Part shown: in pieces, positions 39,755-50,400 of the stretch | How the letters are laid out: each line of letters begins with the position of its first letter | How positions within the stretch are numbered: the stretch's first letter is position 1 | Assembly: GCF_003054705.1 (NCBI RefSeq) | Contig: NZ_QAYX01000018.1 | Coordinates: 248,001 to 312,000, forward strand | Direction: 5' to 3' | DNA from: Opitutus sp. ER46 | GTDB lineage: Bacteria > Verrucomicrobiota > Verrucomicrobiia > Opitutales > Opitutaceae | Length of the DNA: 64,000 nt | Notes under the pieces: model-generated | Database searches by the model: none | The model's input: only the letters and a program-made list of their open reading frames with translations | Told to the model about the DNA's origin: nothing | Position numbers and translations under genes: made by a program

Positions 39755-40689
39755 ACTTCCGCCGCCCTCACGATCCCGCGGCAGCGTCGAAACGCGACGA
39801 ATTGGCCGCCCGCGAAGACCCGTACAACGTGATGCAGGCCAGCCGCATTTATTTCCTGCCGAACCTGATGACGGCCGGAAACCTCTTTTGCGGCTTCATG
39901 GCCATCGTGAGCTGCATCCAGGCCCGTCTCGCCGAAACCGCGCTCAATTTCGAATACCGCGGCCACAGCAACGCCGAACACTATCGCACCGCGGTGTGGC
40001 TGATCTTCGGCGCCGCCGCGTTTGACGCGCTCGACGGCCGGCTCGCCCGCATGGGCGGGCGGGAATCGCTGTTTGGAGCGGAGTTCGACTCGCTGGCGGA
40101 CGTCGTGTCCTTCGGATTGGCACCGGCGTTCCTGATGTTCTACCTGATCCTTTCGCCGACGCAGGGACAGCCGCTCTTCCGCGACATCGGCTGGTTTATC
40201 GGGTTTGTCTATCTGCTGTGCGCGGCGATGCGGCTGGCGCGGTTCAACGTGATCACCAATCCGTTGCTCCGCCCCGGCAAGAAGGACTCCAACAAGGACT
40301 TCGTCGGGCTGCCGGTGCCGGCGGCCGCGGCGACGGTGGCGTCGCTCGTGCTCCTGCTCCTCGATCTCGCGCAGAAGGATCGCTCGCTGCAGAGCTGGGC
40401 CTACGCCCTGCCCTTCCTGATGTTGCTGGTGGCGGTGCTGATGGTGAGCACGGTGCGGTATCCAAGCGGCAAGAACGTCGATCTGCAGACGCGCACCCGG
40501 CCGCAGACCTTCATCATCATGTTGGTGGTGCTCGGGCTGCTGGTTCTTTTCAAGGAAGTGGCGGTATTCGCAGCCTGTCTGGGCTACATCTTCTTCGGCC
40601 TGATCCGGCATGTGCGGCGCAGTCGGGTGGCGGCAACGCCTACCAGCCCGGCGAACCCCGGTTCCGACACCCCGTCGAAAACCATGTGA
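39751..40689 (+). CDS. pssA: CDP-diacylglycerol-serine O-phosphatidyltransferase
   Basis: 312 residues. CDP-alcohol phosphotransferase motif DG-x2-AR-x8-G-x3-D-x3-D is complete: DALDGRLARMG then FGAEFDSLAD (about 90-115). About eight membrane helices. It converts CDP-diacylglycerol plus serine to phosphatidylserine in the inner membrane, the route to phosphatidylethanolamine. The start codon overlaps the preceding gene (ATGA). The C-terminal 20 residues are Ser/Thr/Pro-rich and polar. Confidence 0.95.
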   Translation: MNFRRPHDPAAASKRDELAAREDPYNVMQASRIYFLPNLMTAGNLFCGFMAIVSCIQARLAETALNFEYRGHSNAEHYRTAVWLIFGAAAFDALDGRLARMGGRESLFGAEFDSLADVVSFGLAPAFLMFYLILSPTQGQPLFRDIGWFIGFVYLLCAAMRLARFNVITNPLLRPGKKDSNKDFVGLPVPAAAATVASLVLLLLDLAQKDRSLQSWAYALPFLMLLVAVLMVSTVRYPSGKNVDLQTRTRPQTFIIMLVVLGLLVLFKEVAVFAACLGYIFFGLIRHVRRSRVAATPTSPANPGSDTPSKTM

Positions 40690-40757
40690 AGAACCTGCGC
40701 ATGGCTTCTCGGCAATTAGGAGGCGGGGAATAACCGCCCCTTTTCGCGACGCGTTAT

Positions 40758-40791
40758 CGGACGTTTTTCACCGCTTCGCACCGGACGTTTT
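40758..40791. promoter_or_regulatory. Direct repeats CGGACGTTTT upstream of dnaN
   Basis: CGGACGTTTT at 40758-40767 and again at 40782-40791, 24 bp apart, in the 228-bp gap between pssA and dnaN. They are not DnaA boxes. A weak promoter (TTGCTG at 40810, 17-bp spacer, TAAGAA at 40833) lies just downstream, so they could be a regulator site. Confidence 0.3.
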
Positions 40792-40917
40792 CCGAGGAGA
40801 AATCCCAAGTTGCTGCAGTTGTTCGCAGCCCATAAGAATACTGCTGTAATTCTCTATTGAACCCCTCTTCTTTTAGCCTTTGTTAAGTTCCTCAAAGAAC
40901 CCAGCGCGCAGCCCCGC

Positions 40918-42042
40918 ATGAAATTCAAAATCAACCGCGATCATTTTGCGAACGGCCTTGCCCAAGTGCTGAACGTGGTCGGCTCCAAAGCCACAATGCC
41001 GATCCTGAGCAACGTGCTGATCGAAGCGGAGAAGGACCAGATTTCGCTCACCACCACCAACCTCGACCTCGGGATCCGTTGCCGGATCAAGGCGGAGGTG
41101 AAGGAAACGGGCTCGGTGACGCTTCCCGTGAAGCGCCTGGCCGGCATCGTACGCGAGCTGCCCAATGTCGACGTCGGCTTCGACGCGGCGCCCAATCACC
41201 AGGTGAAGCTCGCCTCGGGTGGTTCGACGTTCCGCATCATGGGCATCGGCAAGGAAGAGTTTCCGGCGCTGCCCGAATTCGGGGAGGAAAAGGCTTACGC
41301 GCTCGAGCAGCAGGAGCTGTCGATGATGCTGAAGAGCGTCTCGTACGCCCAGTCGACCGACGAGACCCGCTACATCCTCAACGGCGTCTATTTCAATTTC
41401 CGCGACGACAAGCTTTCGCTTGTGGCCACTGACGGCCGTCGTCTCGCCCTCATTTCCAAGGAGATGGAAGTTCCGGCCGCGAGCGCGGGCGCCATCATTC
41501 TGCCGGCCAAGACTGTCGGCGAACTCACGCGGCTCCTCGAGCGCGGCGAGAAGGTGAAGATCAACTTTAGTGAGCGTCGCGCCGCCTTCCAGATCGCGAC
41601 CGACAAGGACACCAGCGGCCTGATCGACAACATCTACCTGTACTCGAAGGTCGTTGAGGGTAACTATCCTAATTACCAACAGGTTATTCCGAAAGAGACG
41701 CATCAGCGCATCAAACTGGAGCGCGAGCTGTTCCAGCAGTGCGTGCACCGCGCCGCCCTCGTCTGCTCCGAGAAGGCGAATTCGGTTAAGATCAAGCTGA
41801 CCAGCAACTTGCTCGAAATCACGGCCTCCAGTCCCGATTTCGGCGAAGCGCATGAGTCGATGGCGATCAGCTACAGTGGACCCGATCTCCAAGTTGCTTT
41901 CAATCCGGCATTTCTGATGGATCCGCTCAAGGCACTGGCGAAGGACGAGGTGTTCTTCGAGGTGAAGGACGAGGTGAGCCCCGGCGTGTTCAAGACGCTG
42001 GAGAACTTCGTCTGCGTGATCATGCCGGTGCGGTTGAGCTGA
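40918..42042 (+). CDS. dnaN: DNA polymerase III beta sliding clamp
   Basis: 374 residues, the usual length. Three clamp domains are recognisable: [20 protein letters not shown] (domain 1), [19 protein letters not shown] and [18 protein letters not shown] (domain 2), and [15 protein letters not shown] followed by the C-terminal CVIMPVRLS, which forms the protein-binding pocket end. It holds polymerase III on DNA. No dnaA or recF lies beside it in this window. Confidence 0.97.
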   Translation: MKFKINRDHFANGLAQVLNVVGSKATMPILSNVLIEAEKDQISLTTTNLDLGIRCRIKAEVKETGSVTLPVKRLAGIVRELPNVDVGFDAAPNHQVKLASGGSTFRIMGIGKEEFPALPEFGEEKAYALEQQELSMMLKSVSYAQSTDETRYILNGVYFNFRDDKLSLVATDGRRLALISKEMEVPAASAGAIILPAKTVGELTRLLERGEKVKINFSERRAAFQIATDKDTSGLIDNIYLYSKVVEGNYPNYQQVIPKETHQRIKLERELFQQCVHRAALVCSEKANSVKIKLTSNLLEITASSPDFGEAHESMAISYSGPDLQVAFNPAFLMDPLKALAKDEVFFEVKDEVSPGVFKTLENFVCVIMPVRLS

Positions 42043-42252
42043 CCTGGCGCGCCAACGCGCCGCTGCTTGATCACGCCTGTTCTGCACTCCCCTCGCCTGA
42101 GGGTTTGCTGGTTTGTCGCCCGCCGGAGTCACGTCGAGGCGACGCGTCGATCCCGGGCGGTCGCCGAGAATTTTGCGGGGCGCGGCAGTGGTTTGCGCAA
42201 CAATGTGATAAACTTCCGGCGTCCGTCTTCAGCCGTTCACCCCCTGGCCTGA

Positions 42253-43131
42253 ATGCAGCCGACGTACCTGATTCTCGTCGCGATCCTGTTTTCGCTGGTG
42301 CTGATGCAGATCAACCAGCGCATGGCGTCGCCCGTGCTCGCGATCGTCGACCGGTGGCTGCGATGGTTCGTCTTCGCATTCGGCGCGGCGCAGCTTTGTC
42401 GGGACTTCGAACTGGTTGACCGGCCCTTCTGGGTGCTGGCGGTCATCTTCTTCATTCTCTGGTTCCTCGGCGAAACGCTCTACAACTGGCTGGCCATCTC
42501 GGCGCTGAGCGTGAGCCCGCTGCCGCTGTTTCCCCGCTACGTGGTGAACAGCAGCGGCGAGGAATGGCCCGTCCAGCCGCGACTGCTCAAGATCCGCGAC
42601 TGGCTGCGGGCGCACGGCTTCAAGCAGGCGCAGGCGCTCAAGGCGGAGATCGGCGGTGGCATCTACCTGCGGGTTTCGATTTACCAGAACGCGGACGCGA
42701 CCGTGCGGGTGCAGGTGACCTTCATCCCCCAGACCAGCGGGGCGATTTCGGTGTGCTACGCGATCTCGTCGGTGACCATCGATGGCTCCCGGTACCTGAC
42801 TGACAACCTCTACATCCCGTTTGCCGGGTTCTATCCGGAGAATTGGTTCGTGGAGCGGGCCCCGTGGCGGCGTTCACTGGCGGGGCTCATTGCCCGGCAC
42901 CGGGCGCGCATGAAGGCTGAGGGCGCGGAGCCCGTTCCCTTCATCAACGATCCCGTCGTCGAGCTGAACGACGCGCAGTACGAACTCGACCGGCTCAACA
43001 CCGAGCTGGGCTTCCTGCACCCGCAGGCGCAGCGCGAGGACTTTGGCAAGATCACCCACGAAGGTCGGTACCGCGTCTGGAAGGAGATCTGGACGCTCAA
43101 CTACCTCGGCCGCTCGGCGCGGTATCAGTAG
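42253..43131 (+). CDS. Membrane protein of unknown function
   Basis: 292 residues. Three hydrophobic helices in the first 90 residues (ILVAILFSLVLMQINQRMA, about 5-24; WFVFAFGAAQL; PFWVLAVIFFILWFLG), then a soluble domain of about 200 residues beginning PLPLFPRYVVNSSGEEWPVQ. That domain has mixed strands (YLRVSIYQNADATVRVQVTF, QTSGAISVCYAISSVTI) and a charged helical tail. No family is recognised. It lies alone between dnaN and the family F inverted repeat. Confidence 0.7.
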   Translation: MQPTYLILVAILFSLVLMQINQRMASPVLAIVDRWLRWFVFAFGAAQLCRDFELVDRPFWVLAVIFFILWFLGETLYNWLAISALSVSPLPLFPRYVVNSSGEEWPVQPRLLKIRDWLRAHGFKQAQALKAEIGGGIYLRVSIYQNADATVRVQVTFIPQTSGAISVCYAISSVTIDGSRYLTDNLYIPFAGFYPENWFVERAPWRRSLAGLIARHRARMKAEGAEPVPFINDPVVELNDAQYELDRLNTELGFLHPQAQREDFGKITHEGRYRVWKEIWTLNYLGRSARYQ

Positions 43132-43339
43132 CTCGGCGCGGCGGGGCGCGCCGAAGTGAAAGTGAGAGTGAAAGTGGCCGGAACGAGGAGATGTGAGGGA
43201 GCAGCAGCGCCGGGGATGATCGTGGCGAGCGGGGCCGCGTGCTGGACCGGCTAGTAGCGCATTCGATGCATCGTTTCCTTCTCTCTCCGTCCCACTCTCA
43301 CTTTCACCCTCACTCCGGCGCGGCGCCCCGCTGCGCTGG
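43132..43339. repeat. Inverted pair of family F elements between two convergent stops
   Basis: Left copy 43132-43175 follows the TAG at 43129-43131: hairpin CGGCGCG-GCGGGG-CGCGCCG, then GAAGTGAAAGTGAGAGTGAA. The right copy (43283-43339) is its mirror, following the minus-strand moaA stop. The 107 bp between them hold no gene. Confidence 0.85.
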
Positions 43340-44356
43340 TCATCCACCGATGTAGCTCATCTCGATCTTGGCGCGGGAGGCGCCGGCGGCGAGGAGCTCG
43401 GCGCGTTCGTCACTGTAGCGGTCGAGCCGGCCCTGCCAGATCCGTTGGAGAAAGGCTTCCAGCGCCGCACCGGCGACGCCCGCCCGCACCGCGCCGAGCA
43501 CGTCCCAACCAAGGGAGGCAAACAGGCAGGTGAAAAGCTGGCCGTCGGCGGAGAGCCGGGCGCGGTGGCAGTCGCGACAGAAAGGTTCGGTGACCGATCC
43601 GATCAGCCCGATCTCGCCCCCGCCGTCGCGGTACCGATAGCGCGTGGCCACTTCGCCGCGGTACGCCGGGCCGATGGGCTCGAGCGGCCACTGCGCCCCA
43701 ATCCGGGCGATGAGTTCGCGCGCGGGAACCACCCGTTCCTGCGTCCAGTGATTCGTATTCCCGACGTCCATGAACTCGATGAACCGCAGCGGGTGACCGT
43801 GTTCACGGAAGTACGCGCAAAGGTCGAGCAGGCCGGCGTCGTTTACGCCGCGCTGGACGACGCAGTTGATCTTCACGCGCAGGCCGAGTGCCGCGGCGGC
43901 GTCGATGCCGCGGAGAACGCGGCCGACTTTGAACCCGAGTCCGTTCATGCGACCGGCGATGGCATCGTCGATTGCGTCGACGGACACGTTGAGCCGGTCG
44001 AGGCCGGCGGCGCGGAGGGCGGGAGCAAGTTTTTCGAGGAGCCAGCCGTTAGTGGTGACGGCGACGTCGGCGATGCGGAGGTCCTGCTTGAGGATCCGGA
44101 TGAGCTCGGGCAGGTCGGGCCGGAGGAGCGGTTCGCCGCCGGTGAGGCGGACCTTCTCGACGCCGAGGCTGCGGAACGCCGCAACGATCGTGGCGAACTC
44201 GCCGGCCTTCATGAGTTGCGGCTCGTGGAGGAAGGGGTGGCCGGGCCCGAAGACATCGGCCGGCATGCAGTAGGGACAGCGAAAGTTGCAGCGGTCGGTG
44301 ACGGACACGCGCAGGTCGCGCAAGGGGCGGTTGAACTGGTCGGTGGGTTGTCCCAT
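43340..44356 (-). CDS. moaA: GTP 3',8-cyclase (molybdenum cofactor biosynthesis)
   Basis: 338 residues from the ATG at 44356. A radical-SAM motif at 23-30 (CNFRCPYC) binds the first 4Fe-4S cluster. The second cluster's cysteines are near the C-terminus (FCRDCHRARLSADGQLFTC). KVRLTGGEPLLRPDLPELI is the SAM-binding region, and the protein ends SYIGG, the C-terminal GG needed for activity. With MoaC it turns GTP into cyclic pyranopterin monophosphate. It is separated from moeA/moaC/moaD/moaE, which lie 8 kb away. Confidence 0.96.
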   Translation of the reverse strand: MGQPTDQFNRPLRDLRVSVTDRCNFRCPYCMPADVFGPGHPFLHEPQLMKAGEFATIVAAFRSLGVEKVRLTGGEPLLRPDLPELIRILKQDLRIADVAVTTNGWLLEKLAPALRAAGLDRLNVSVDAIDDAIAGRMNGLGFKVGRVLRGIDAAAALGLRVKINCVVQRGVNDAGLLDLCAYFREHGHPLRFIEFMDVGNTNHWTQERVVPARELIARIGAQWPLEPIGPAYRGEVATRYRYRDGGGEIGLIGSVTEPFCRDCHRARLSADGQLFTCLFASLGWDVLGAVRAGVAGAALEAFLQRIWQGRLDRYSDERAELLAAGASRAKIEMSYIGG

Positions 44357-44516
44357 GCGTGGCCGTCGGCGGGAGAAGTCCGCCACTCTGCGCGGGCCGC
44401 CGACTCGTGCAAGCACCCCCCCACGTTTGGCGTCCGCCCGGCGCGAGGGTGATTGGGGTAAAAATACGCCATTGCGCCTCCTTGCAGGGCCGGCCGCGCC
44501 CGGGTTCAACTGCGGC

Positions 44517-46538
44517 ATGCCCCGCCTGCCCTGGTTGCTCTTCTGTGTGGCGGTGCCGTGTCCCGCGGTCGGAGCCGCTGAGTTGCCGGCGAAGGCTCCG
44601 GCTGCGGCGGTGACGACGACGGAGTCCTTGGGCCTGTCCACAGCGGAGGCGGTCGAGCACGAAAATGAGGTCGAGCCGCCCAGCGGAGATGAGGTGTACG
44701 CAGCGGCGCAGCAGGCGCTTGCGCAGGCGAAAGGCGCGCGGGAGCGCCTCCGCGCGCTGCATACGGTGGCAAACCTGCAGCGCCGCCGCGGCGATTTCGC
44801 GGAAGGTCTCAGCTCAGCGCAGGAGGGTCTCGCGGAGGCGCGCCGCCTGGGCAACCTGCGGCTCGAGGTCGACTTCCTCTACCTGGTTGGCCGGATGCAC
44901 TGGAACCTGTCGGATTTTCCACGGGCGCTGCAGAGCCATCTCGAGGAGCTGCGCAAAGCCGAGGAACTCGGCGACCTCGCCCGGCTGGCGCGCACCCACG
45001 CCGGCCTCGGGCTCACGTATCACCGGTTTGGGCGCAGCGACGACGCGCGGCACCATTTCGAACTCGGGCTGCAACTGGCAGAGAAAGCGGGCGACGATCG
45101 GGTGCGTTCCAGCATCCTCTTCAGTCTGGGCAACTACTACCTCGGCGAGGCCAACCTCTCCCAGGCCGTCAATTTGCACGAGCAGGCGCTGGCGCTGCGC
45201 CGGAGCCACGGCAACCGCCGTGCAATCGCGGCATCGCTCACGAGCCTTGGCACGATTGCCGAGGAACAGGGCCTGTTGGAACGGGCACGGGAGTATTTCG
45301 CGCAGGCGCTGGAGAACTTCGAGGCGCTGAACTACCGGCGCTACATCGCCAACACGCAACGGCGCATGGCCGAGGTGTTGCGCAAGCTGGGCCGGACCGA
45401 CGAAGGACTGCGGCACCTGCGCGCAGCGCTCGAGGTGGCGGCGACGCTGAACAGCGCCGAGGTGTCGGCGGATCTTTACCGCGAGGCGGCGCTCACCCAC
45501 GAGGCCCGGGGTGAGTTCGCGCTCGCGCTTGGGTTTGAGCGGCGGCTGGCCGAAGCGCGCGAGCAGATGCGCAACGAGCTCGACCGCCGCACGGTGGCCG
45601 AGCTGCACGCCCGTTACCGGGCGGAGCAGCGTGAACTCGAGATCACGCTCCTGAAGCGGGACCAGGAGCTGCAGCAGGCCGAGCTCCGGCGCCGCCGTTT
45701 CCAGAATGTCGCGCTCGGCCTCGGCCTCATTGGCGGCGTGAGCCTGCTCGGCGCGGTGGTTTTCGTCCAGCTGCAGCGACTGCGGGCGGAGCGCCGCCTT
45801 CGCGCCGCCCACGAACACGCGCGCGCCCAGGCGGAATCGGCGGACCGCCTGAAGACGCGGCTGCTGCAGATGGCGGCGCACGACCTGAAGGTGCCGCTCA
45901 CTGCGCTGCACGCGGCGGCCGCGCACATCGGCGATGCCCCCGGCGCGGACGCCGAGGTGCGCCAGCTCGCGGCGGGCATCCAATCGGACACTGCCCGCAT
46001 GCGCGGGCTGGTGCGCGATTTCCTCGACGCGGCGGCGCAGGAGGAGGGCAACCTGCAGCTCCACGTGGCGGAACTCGACCTGCCTGCGCTCGTGCGGAGT
46101 GCGGTCGAGCGGCTGCGCCCGGTGGCGGCTGAGAAACGGCAGCAACTGCATTGTCCACCTGCGTCGGCGCTGCCCCTCGTGAGAGCCGACGCGGACCGGT
46201 TGCACCAGGTCTTCGACAACCTCATCGGGAACGCCCTGAAGTTCACGCCCATCGACGGCGAGATCTTCATCACCTTCGGCGTGGCCGGCGCCTGGGCGTT
46301 TGCCGAGGTGCGGGACACCGGGCCGGGGTTCGGCCCGGAGGACTTCGCACGGATCTTTTCCCCAGGTGAGCCGCTCGCCACGAAACCAACCGGCGAGGAA
46401 GACTCTACGGGCATGGGCCTGTTTATCGCCCGCGAGCTGCTCACGCTGCAGGGCGGGCGCCTGGAAGTGCAGTCGAAGCTCGGCGAGGGCGCGGTGTTCC
46501 GCGTGCTCCTACCGACGGTACCCGGCGGCCAGGCCTGA
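44517..46538 (+). CDS. TPR-containing sensor histidine kinase
   Basis: 673 residues from the ATG at 44517, with a signal-like N-terminus. Residues about 65-390 hold several tetratricopeptide repeats (for example RALQSHLEELRKAEELGDLA, QAVNLHEQALALRRSHGNRR). A coiled-coil (LELKRDQELQQAELRRRRF region) leads to a membrane helix (about 480-500), then HisKA with the phospho-acceptor in QMAAHDLKVPLTALHAAA, and a HATPase (IGNALKFTP, VRDTGPGFGPEDFARIF, GMGLFIARELL). It faces and converges on a NarL-type regulator 25 bp away, its probable partner. Confidence 0.9.
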   Translation: MPRLPWLLFCVAVPCPAVGAAELPAKAPAAAVTTTESLGLSTAEAVEHENEVEPPSGDEVYAAAQQALAQAKGARERLRALHTVANLQRRRGDFAEGLSSAQEGLAEARRLGNLRLEVDFLYLVGRMHWNLSDFPRALQSHLEELRKAEELGDLARLARTHAGLGLTYHRFGRSDDARHHFELGLQLAEKAGDDRVRSSILFSLGNYYLGEANLSQAVNLHEQALALRRSHGNRRAIAASLTSLGTIAEEQGLLERAREYFAQALENFEALNYRRYIANTQRRMAEVLRKLGRTDEGLRHLRAALEVAATLNSAEVSADLYREAALTHEARGEFALALGFERRLAEAREQMRNELDRRTVAELHARYRAEQRELEITLLKRDQELQQAELRRRRFQNVALGLGLIGGVSLLGAVVFVQLQRLRAERRLRAAHEHARAQAESADRLKTRLLQMAAHDLKVPLTALHAAAAHIGDAPGADAEVRQLAAGIQSDTARMRGLVRDFLDAAAQEEGNLQLHVAELDLPALVRSAVERLRPVAAEKRQQLHCPPASALPLVRADADRLHQVFDNLIGNALKFTPIDGEIFITFGVAGAWAFAEVRDTGPGFGPEDFARIFSPGEPLATKPTGEEDSTGMGLFIARELLTLQGGRLEVQSKLGEGAVFRVLLPTVPGGQA

Positions 46539-46562
46539 AACGGAGCGAGGGCGGGCGACGAC

Positions 46563-47222
46563 TTACCCGAGCCCGTTGCGCAGGCACCATCGCACCAGCG
46601 TGGGCACGTCATGCAATCCGAGCTTGGTCATGATCCGGCCGCGGTACTTTTCCACGGTGCGGGTGCTGAGACCGAGGGTATCGGCCACCTGCTTCGAGAG
46701 GAGGCCGCGGGCCACGAGACGCACGACGTCACGCTCCCGCTCGGTCAACGCGTCCGACCCCAGGCGCGGCAGCGCGGGCTCGCCGGCGAGCGACGGAACC
46801 GGCGGCGGCACGGTCGCGGAAAAGAACAGGCCGCCGTCGAGCACGCATTGCACGGCGCGTTCGATCTGCTCGAGCGGCGAGTTCTTGTCCACGAACCCCG
46901 CGACGCCGAGCGCCAGCAGCTCGGCGGGAAGTCCGGCCTCCGGGAAGGCGGTGAGAATCACCACGTGCGTGCGCAGCCCCTGGCACCGGAGCTGGCGCAC
47001 GATGTCGCGGCCGTCCGAGTTTCCCAGATACAGGTCCGCGATCAGCAGGTCGGGCGGCTGGGCCAGGCATGCGGCCAGCGCTGGACCGCCCGCGGCAAAG
47101 TCCGCGACTTCGGCGGCCGGATACAGCTCGCGGAGCTTCTCCTTCACCAACGCGCGGAACGTCGCCGTGTCGTCCACGAGGACGATGCGCGAGATGCGGG
47201 GCGTAACGACATTGGCGAGCAT
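46563..47222 (-). CDS. NarL/LuxR-family response regulator
   Basis: 219 residues from the ATG at 47222. Receiver domain with acidic pair VLVDDT and phospho-Asp in LLIADLYLGNSDGRD; Lys in FVDKNSPLEQI. The LuxR-type HTH is at the C-terminus (LTERERDVVRLVARGLLSKQ, VADTLGLSTRTVEKYRGRIM). Convergent with the TPR kinase, which makes a cognate pair likely. The linker is Pro-rich. Confidence 0.93.
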   Translation of the reverse strand: MLANVVTPRISRIVLVDDTATFRALVKEKLRELYPAAEVADFAAGGPALAACLAQPPDLLIADLYLGNSDGRDIVRQLRCQGLRTHVVILTAFPEAGLPAELLALGVAGFVDKNSPLEQIERAVQCVLDGGLFFSATVPPPVPSLAGEPALPRLGSDALTERERDVVRLVARGLLSKQVADTLGLSTRTVEKYRGRIMTKLGLHDVPTLVRWCLRNGLG

Positions 47223-47437
47223 GGGCAAAACGGGGCCGAAGCGACGTCGGCATTGAGCACGCCCGCCGCGGAGGTGTCACGCCGCGGCTGTGGGAGTAGA
47301 ACTACACCCGGGCGTGAACGCGGGCGGCGGACCCGGCGCGGGCGGGCGGGCGCCTTCAATAGTGTAGATCTACGCCATCCGGCTCGCTTGCTGGGGGATC
47401 GGGGTGAACCGAAGACTCGTTGCGAACCCCGCCGCTG

Positions 47438-50400
47438 ATGAATCATCCCCTGTCCCTGCTCTCGCGTCTTGCTTTCGGAGCCGCCCTGACCGCCTCCGCC
47501 GCTGCGCTCGTCGCGCAATCCGCGCCTCCGCTGCCCTCGGGTCGCGAGGAGGAGGTCGTGAGGCTGGATGCGTTCACTGTCACGGGCTCCAACGTCCGGC
47601 GCGTTGAAAGCGAAAAGGCGCTGCCGGTGACGGTGATGCGGTCCGAGGACATGGAGCTGCGCGACGCCTCGCAGCCGGCCGACCTGCTGGCCGCGCTGCC
47701 GCAGGTGACCGGGTTGCCCGGCAATGAAGCGGCGACGTTCGGTGCCACGGCGCGCGGCGACAACGCCAACATCTCGCTGCGCGGGCTGCCCTCCAGCAAC
47801 ACGCTCGTCCTGCTCGACGGGCGCCGGCTGGTGCCTCACCCGATCAGCCAGACGGAGGCCGGGGTGCCCACGCTGTCGACGAACGTGAACCAGCTGCCGA
47901 ATCGCGGCGTGGAGCGGGTCGAGGTGTTGCGTGACGGCGCGTCGTCCATCTACGGCACCGACGCGGTCACCGGCGTGGTCAACTACATCACCCGACGCGA
48001 CTACGTGGGCACCGAGCTCGTGACCCGCTACGGCCAGACTGAGATCGGCGACGGGCGCGAGTGGCGCGGCACGCTCACGCACGGCCGGGCGTTCGCCAGC
48101 GGCAAGGGGCACGTGCAGGTGGTGCTCGATGTCTATGACCGCCAGGCGATCTTCGCGCGCGACCGCGACTTCATGGCGGAGGCCGACATGAGCAGCCGCG
48201 CCCCGGCGCCGTGGAACGTATCCACCGAGACAACCTTCAACGCGCGCTCCGCCTCGAGCGCGTACGGCTTCTTCCAGACGGGCAGCGTGGCGGCCGACGG
48301 TACCTTTACCGGCAAGCGGCCCAGCGGGGTCTCGAGCACGCTGACCAGCAGCTCCGGCAACTTTTACCTGGTACCGACCACGACTGGCGTCGGTTTCCAG
48401 ACCTCGTCCCCCAGCCGCACCGGGATCACGAGCACGTACTACTGGAACAACAACACGTACCGGGTGCTGCAGCCGCGGACGACCCGCTACAACGGCTTCG
48501 TGAACGCCACCTACGACCTCACGCCGCAGGTGACGCTCTTCGCCGATCTCAACGCGTACCACGCGCGCTCCGTCACCTACCGCGAGCCGGACGCGCTGTC
48601 CTCGTCCAGTGACGGCACCTTCGTGGTGCCCGCGACCAATCCCTGGAACCCGTTTGGCACCCGGTACTGGCACGTGACGGGCGCGCCGAATGCCGACGGG
48701 ACGGCGCGGCTGACGGGCACGCCAAGCGCGGTGCTGATTCGCAACAAGCGGTTCACCGACCTCGACGACCGCATCGCCACGGTGACGAACGACGCGTTCC
48801 GCGGCGTCTTCGGCGCGCGGGGCCGGCTCCTCGACACCTGGACCTGGGAAACGGCGGCGCTGCACTCGATCGGGCGCACGCGGGACGATGAGGCGGGCGC
48901 CACGCGGAAGAGCCTCCTGCAGGCGGCGCTGAACCAGACGGACCCGACGCTGGCGTTCAATCCGTTCGGCCGGACGTTCGCGGTGCAGGGCGGTACGATC
49001 GCGGTCACAGGAGACTACGCCAACCCCGAGAGCGTGCAGCAGACCTTTCGCTCGGCGTTCGTGCGCGAGGGCGAAACCGGGCTCAGCAGCCTCGATGTCC
49101 GCGCCTCGGGCGAGGCCCTGCGGCTGTGGGGCGGCAACGCCCTCGGCATGGCGTTCGGCGCCGAGTACCGGTACGAACGCTACAGCGATTACCGCCCGCC
49201 CTATGCCGGGTTGAACCCGGCGGACTCGGGCCTCGATCCAACGGACAACGACTTCCTGAGCTTCTCGGCCAACGCCAACACGGACGGCAAGCGGCACGTG
49301 GCCGCGGTTTACGTCGAGACGGTGGTGCCGGTGGTGGGCCGCGACTTCCGCCTGCCGCTGGTCGAGGCGCTCGAGTTCAGCGTGTCGGCGCGCCACGAGC
49401 GGTACACGGATTTTGGCTCGACCACGAAACCCAAGCTGGGGGTGACGTGGCGGCCGCACCGCCGGCTGCTGGTGCGGGCGTCGTACAACGAGGGCTTTCA
49501 CGCGCCGAACCTGGCCCAGCTCTTCACCGGCACGTTGAACCGCATCGCGGTGAGCACGACCGACACCTATCGCAGCGCGGTGACCGGTCTCACGACCGAT
49601 GGCGCATCAAACCGGCGCACGGTCGCGTCGGGCAATCGCGAGCTCCAGCCGGAGGAATCGATCGGCAAGTCCGTCGGCGTGGTGTGGGAGGTGCCCCGGG
49701 TGAAGGGCCTGTCCCTTGGCGCCGACTATTGGGAGATCCGGCAGACCGATGTGATCGCCTCCTCGGGCACGGCGGCGGAGAACATCAGCGCGGACAGCGT
49801 GTCGCTGCGAGCGGCGACTGCCGCCGCGCTCGCCCAAGGCGCGGGCATCGGATCCATCGACCTCGGCTCGGGGTCGGCCGCCTATCTCGGCGACGCTTCG
49901 GTGGTGCGACTCGCGGTGACCGACGCGGACCGCGCGGCGTTTGCCGCCTACAACGCCACGCGATCGCCGGGGAACCAGCGCGCGGCGGTCGGGGCCATCG
50001 ACTACGTCCGGATCACCTATTTCAACCGGGCGCAGCAGTTCGTGAACGGCTTTGATGTTGATGCGACCTACCGGCTCGGGCGCACGCCGCTGGGCAGCTT
50101 CACCCTGGCGACGACGTGGACGTTCCTGAACGATTTTCACGCTTACAACGCGGCCGGCGCGGCCCGCACGGAGCTGCGGGAGACGAACAACTCGGCAGTC
50201 GGCGGCGCCTCGCCCAAGTGGCGCGGCACGGCCGCGCTCTCCTGGAAGCGCGGCGCCTGGGGTGCCGGCGTCTCGGCATACTATATCGGCCACTATATCG
50301 ACAGCGGGGCGGACACGACGGCCGCGACGTACGAGGCGCTCGGGCGTCCCTCGTACATCGTGCCGTTCCTGACGAACGGCGTGACCGAATACCGCTACCA

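Noticed and set aside
40700-40917. Replication origin next to dnaN
   Set aside because: No DnaA boxes (TTATCCACA-type) and no AT-rich unwinding region seen; only two CGGACGTTTT repeats.
47144-49501. Minus-strand open frame of over 750 codons
   Set aside because: Antisense to the second TonB receptor; Arg/His-rich, no domain.
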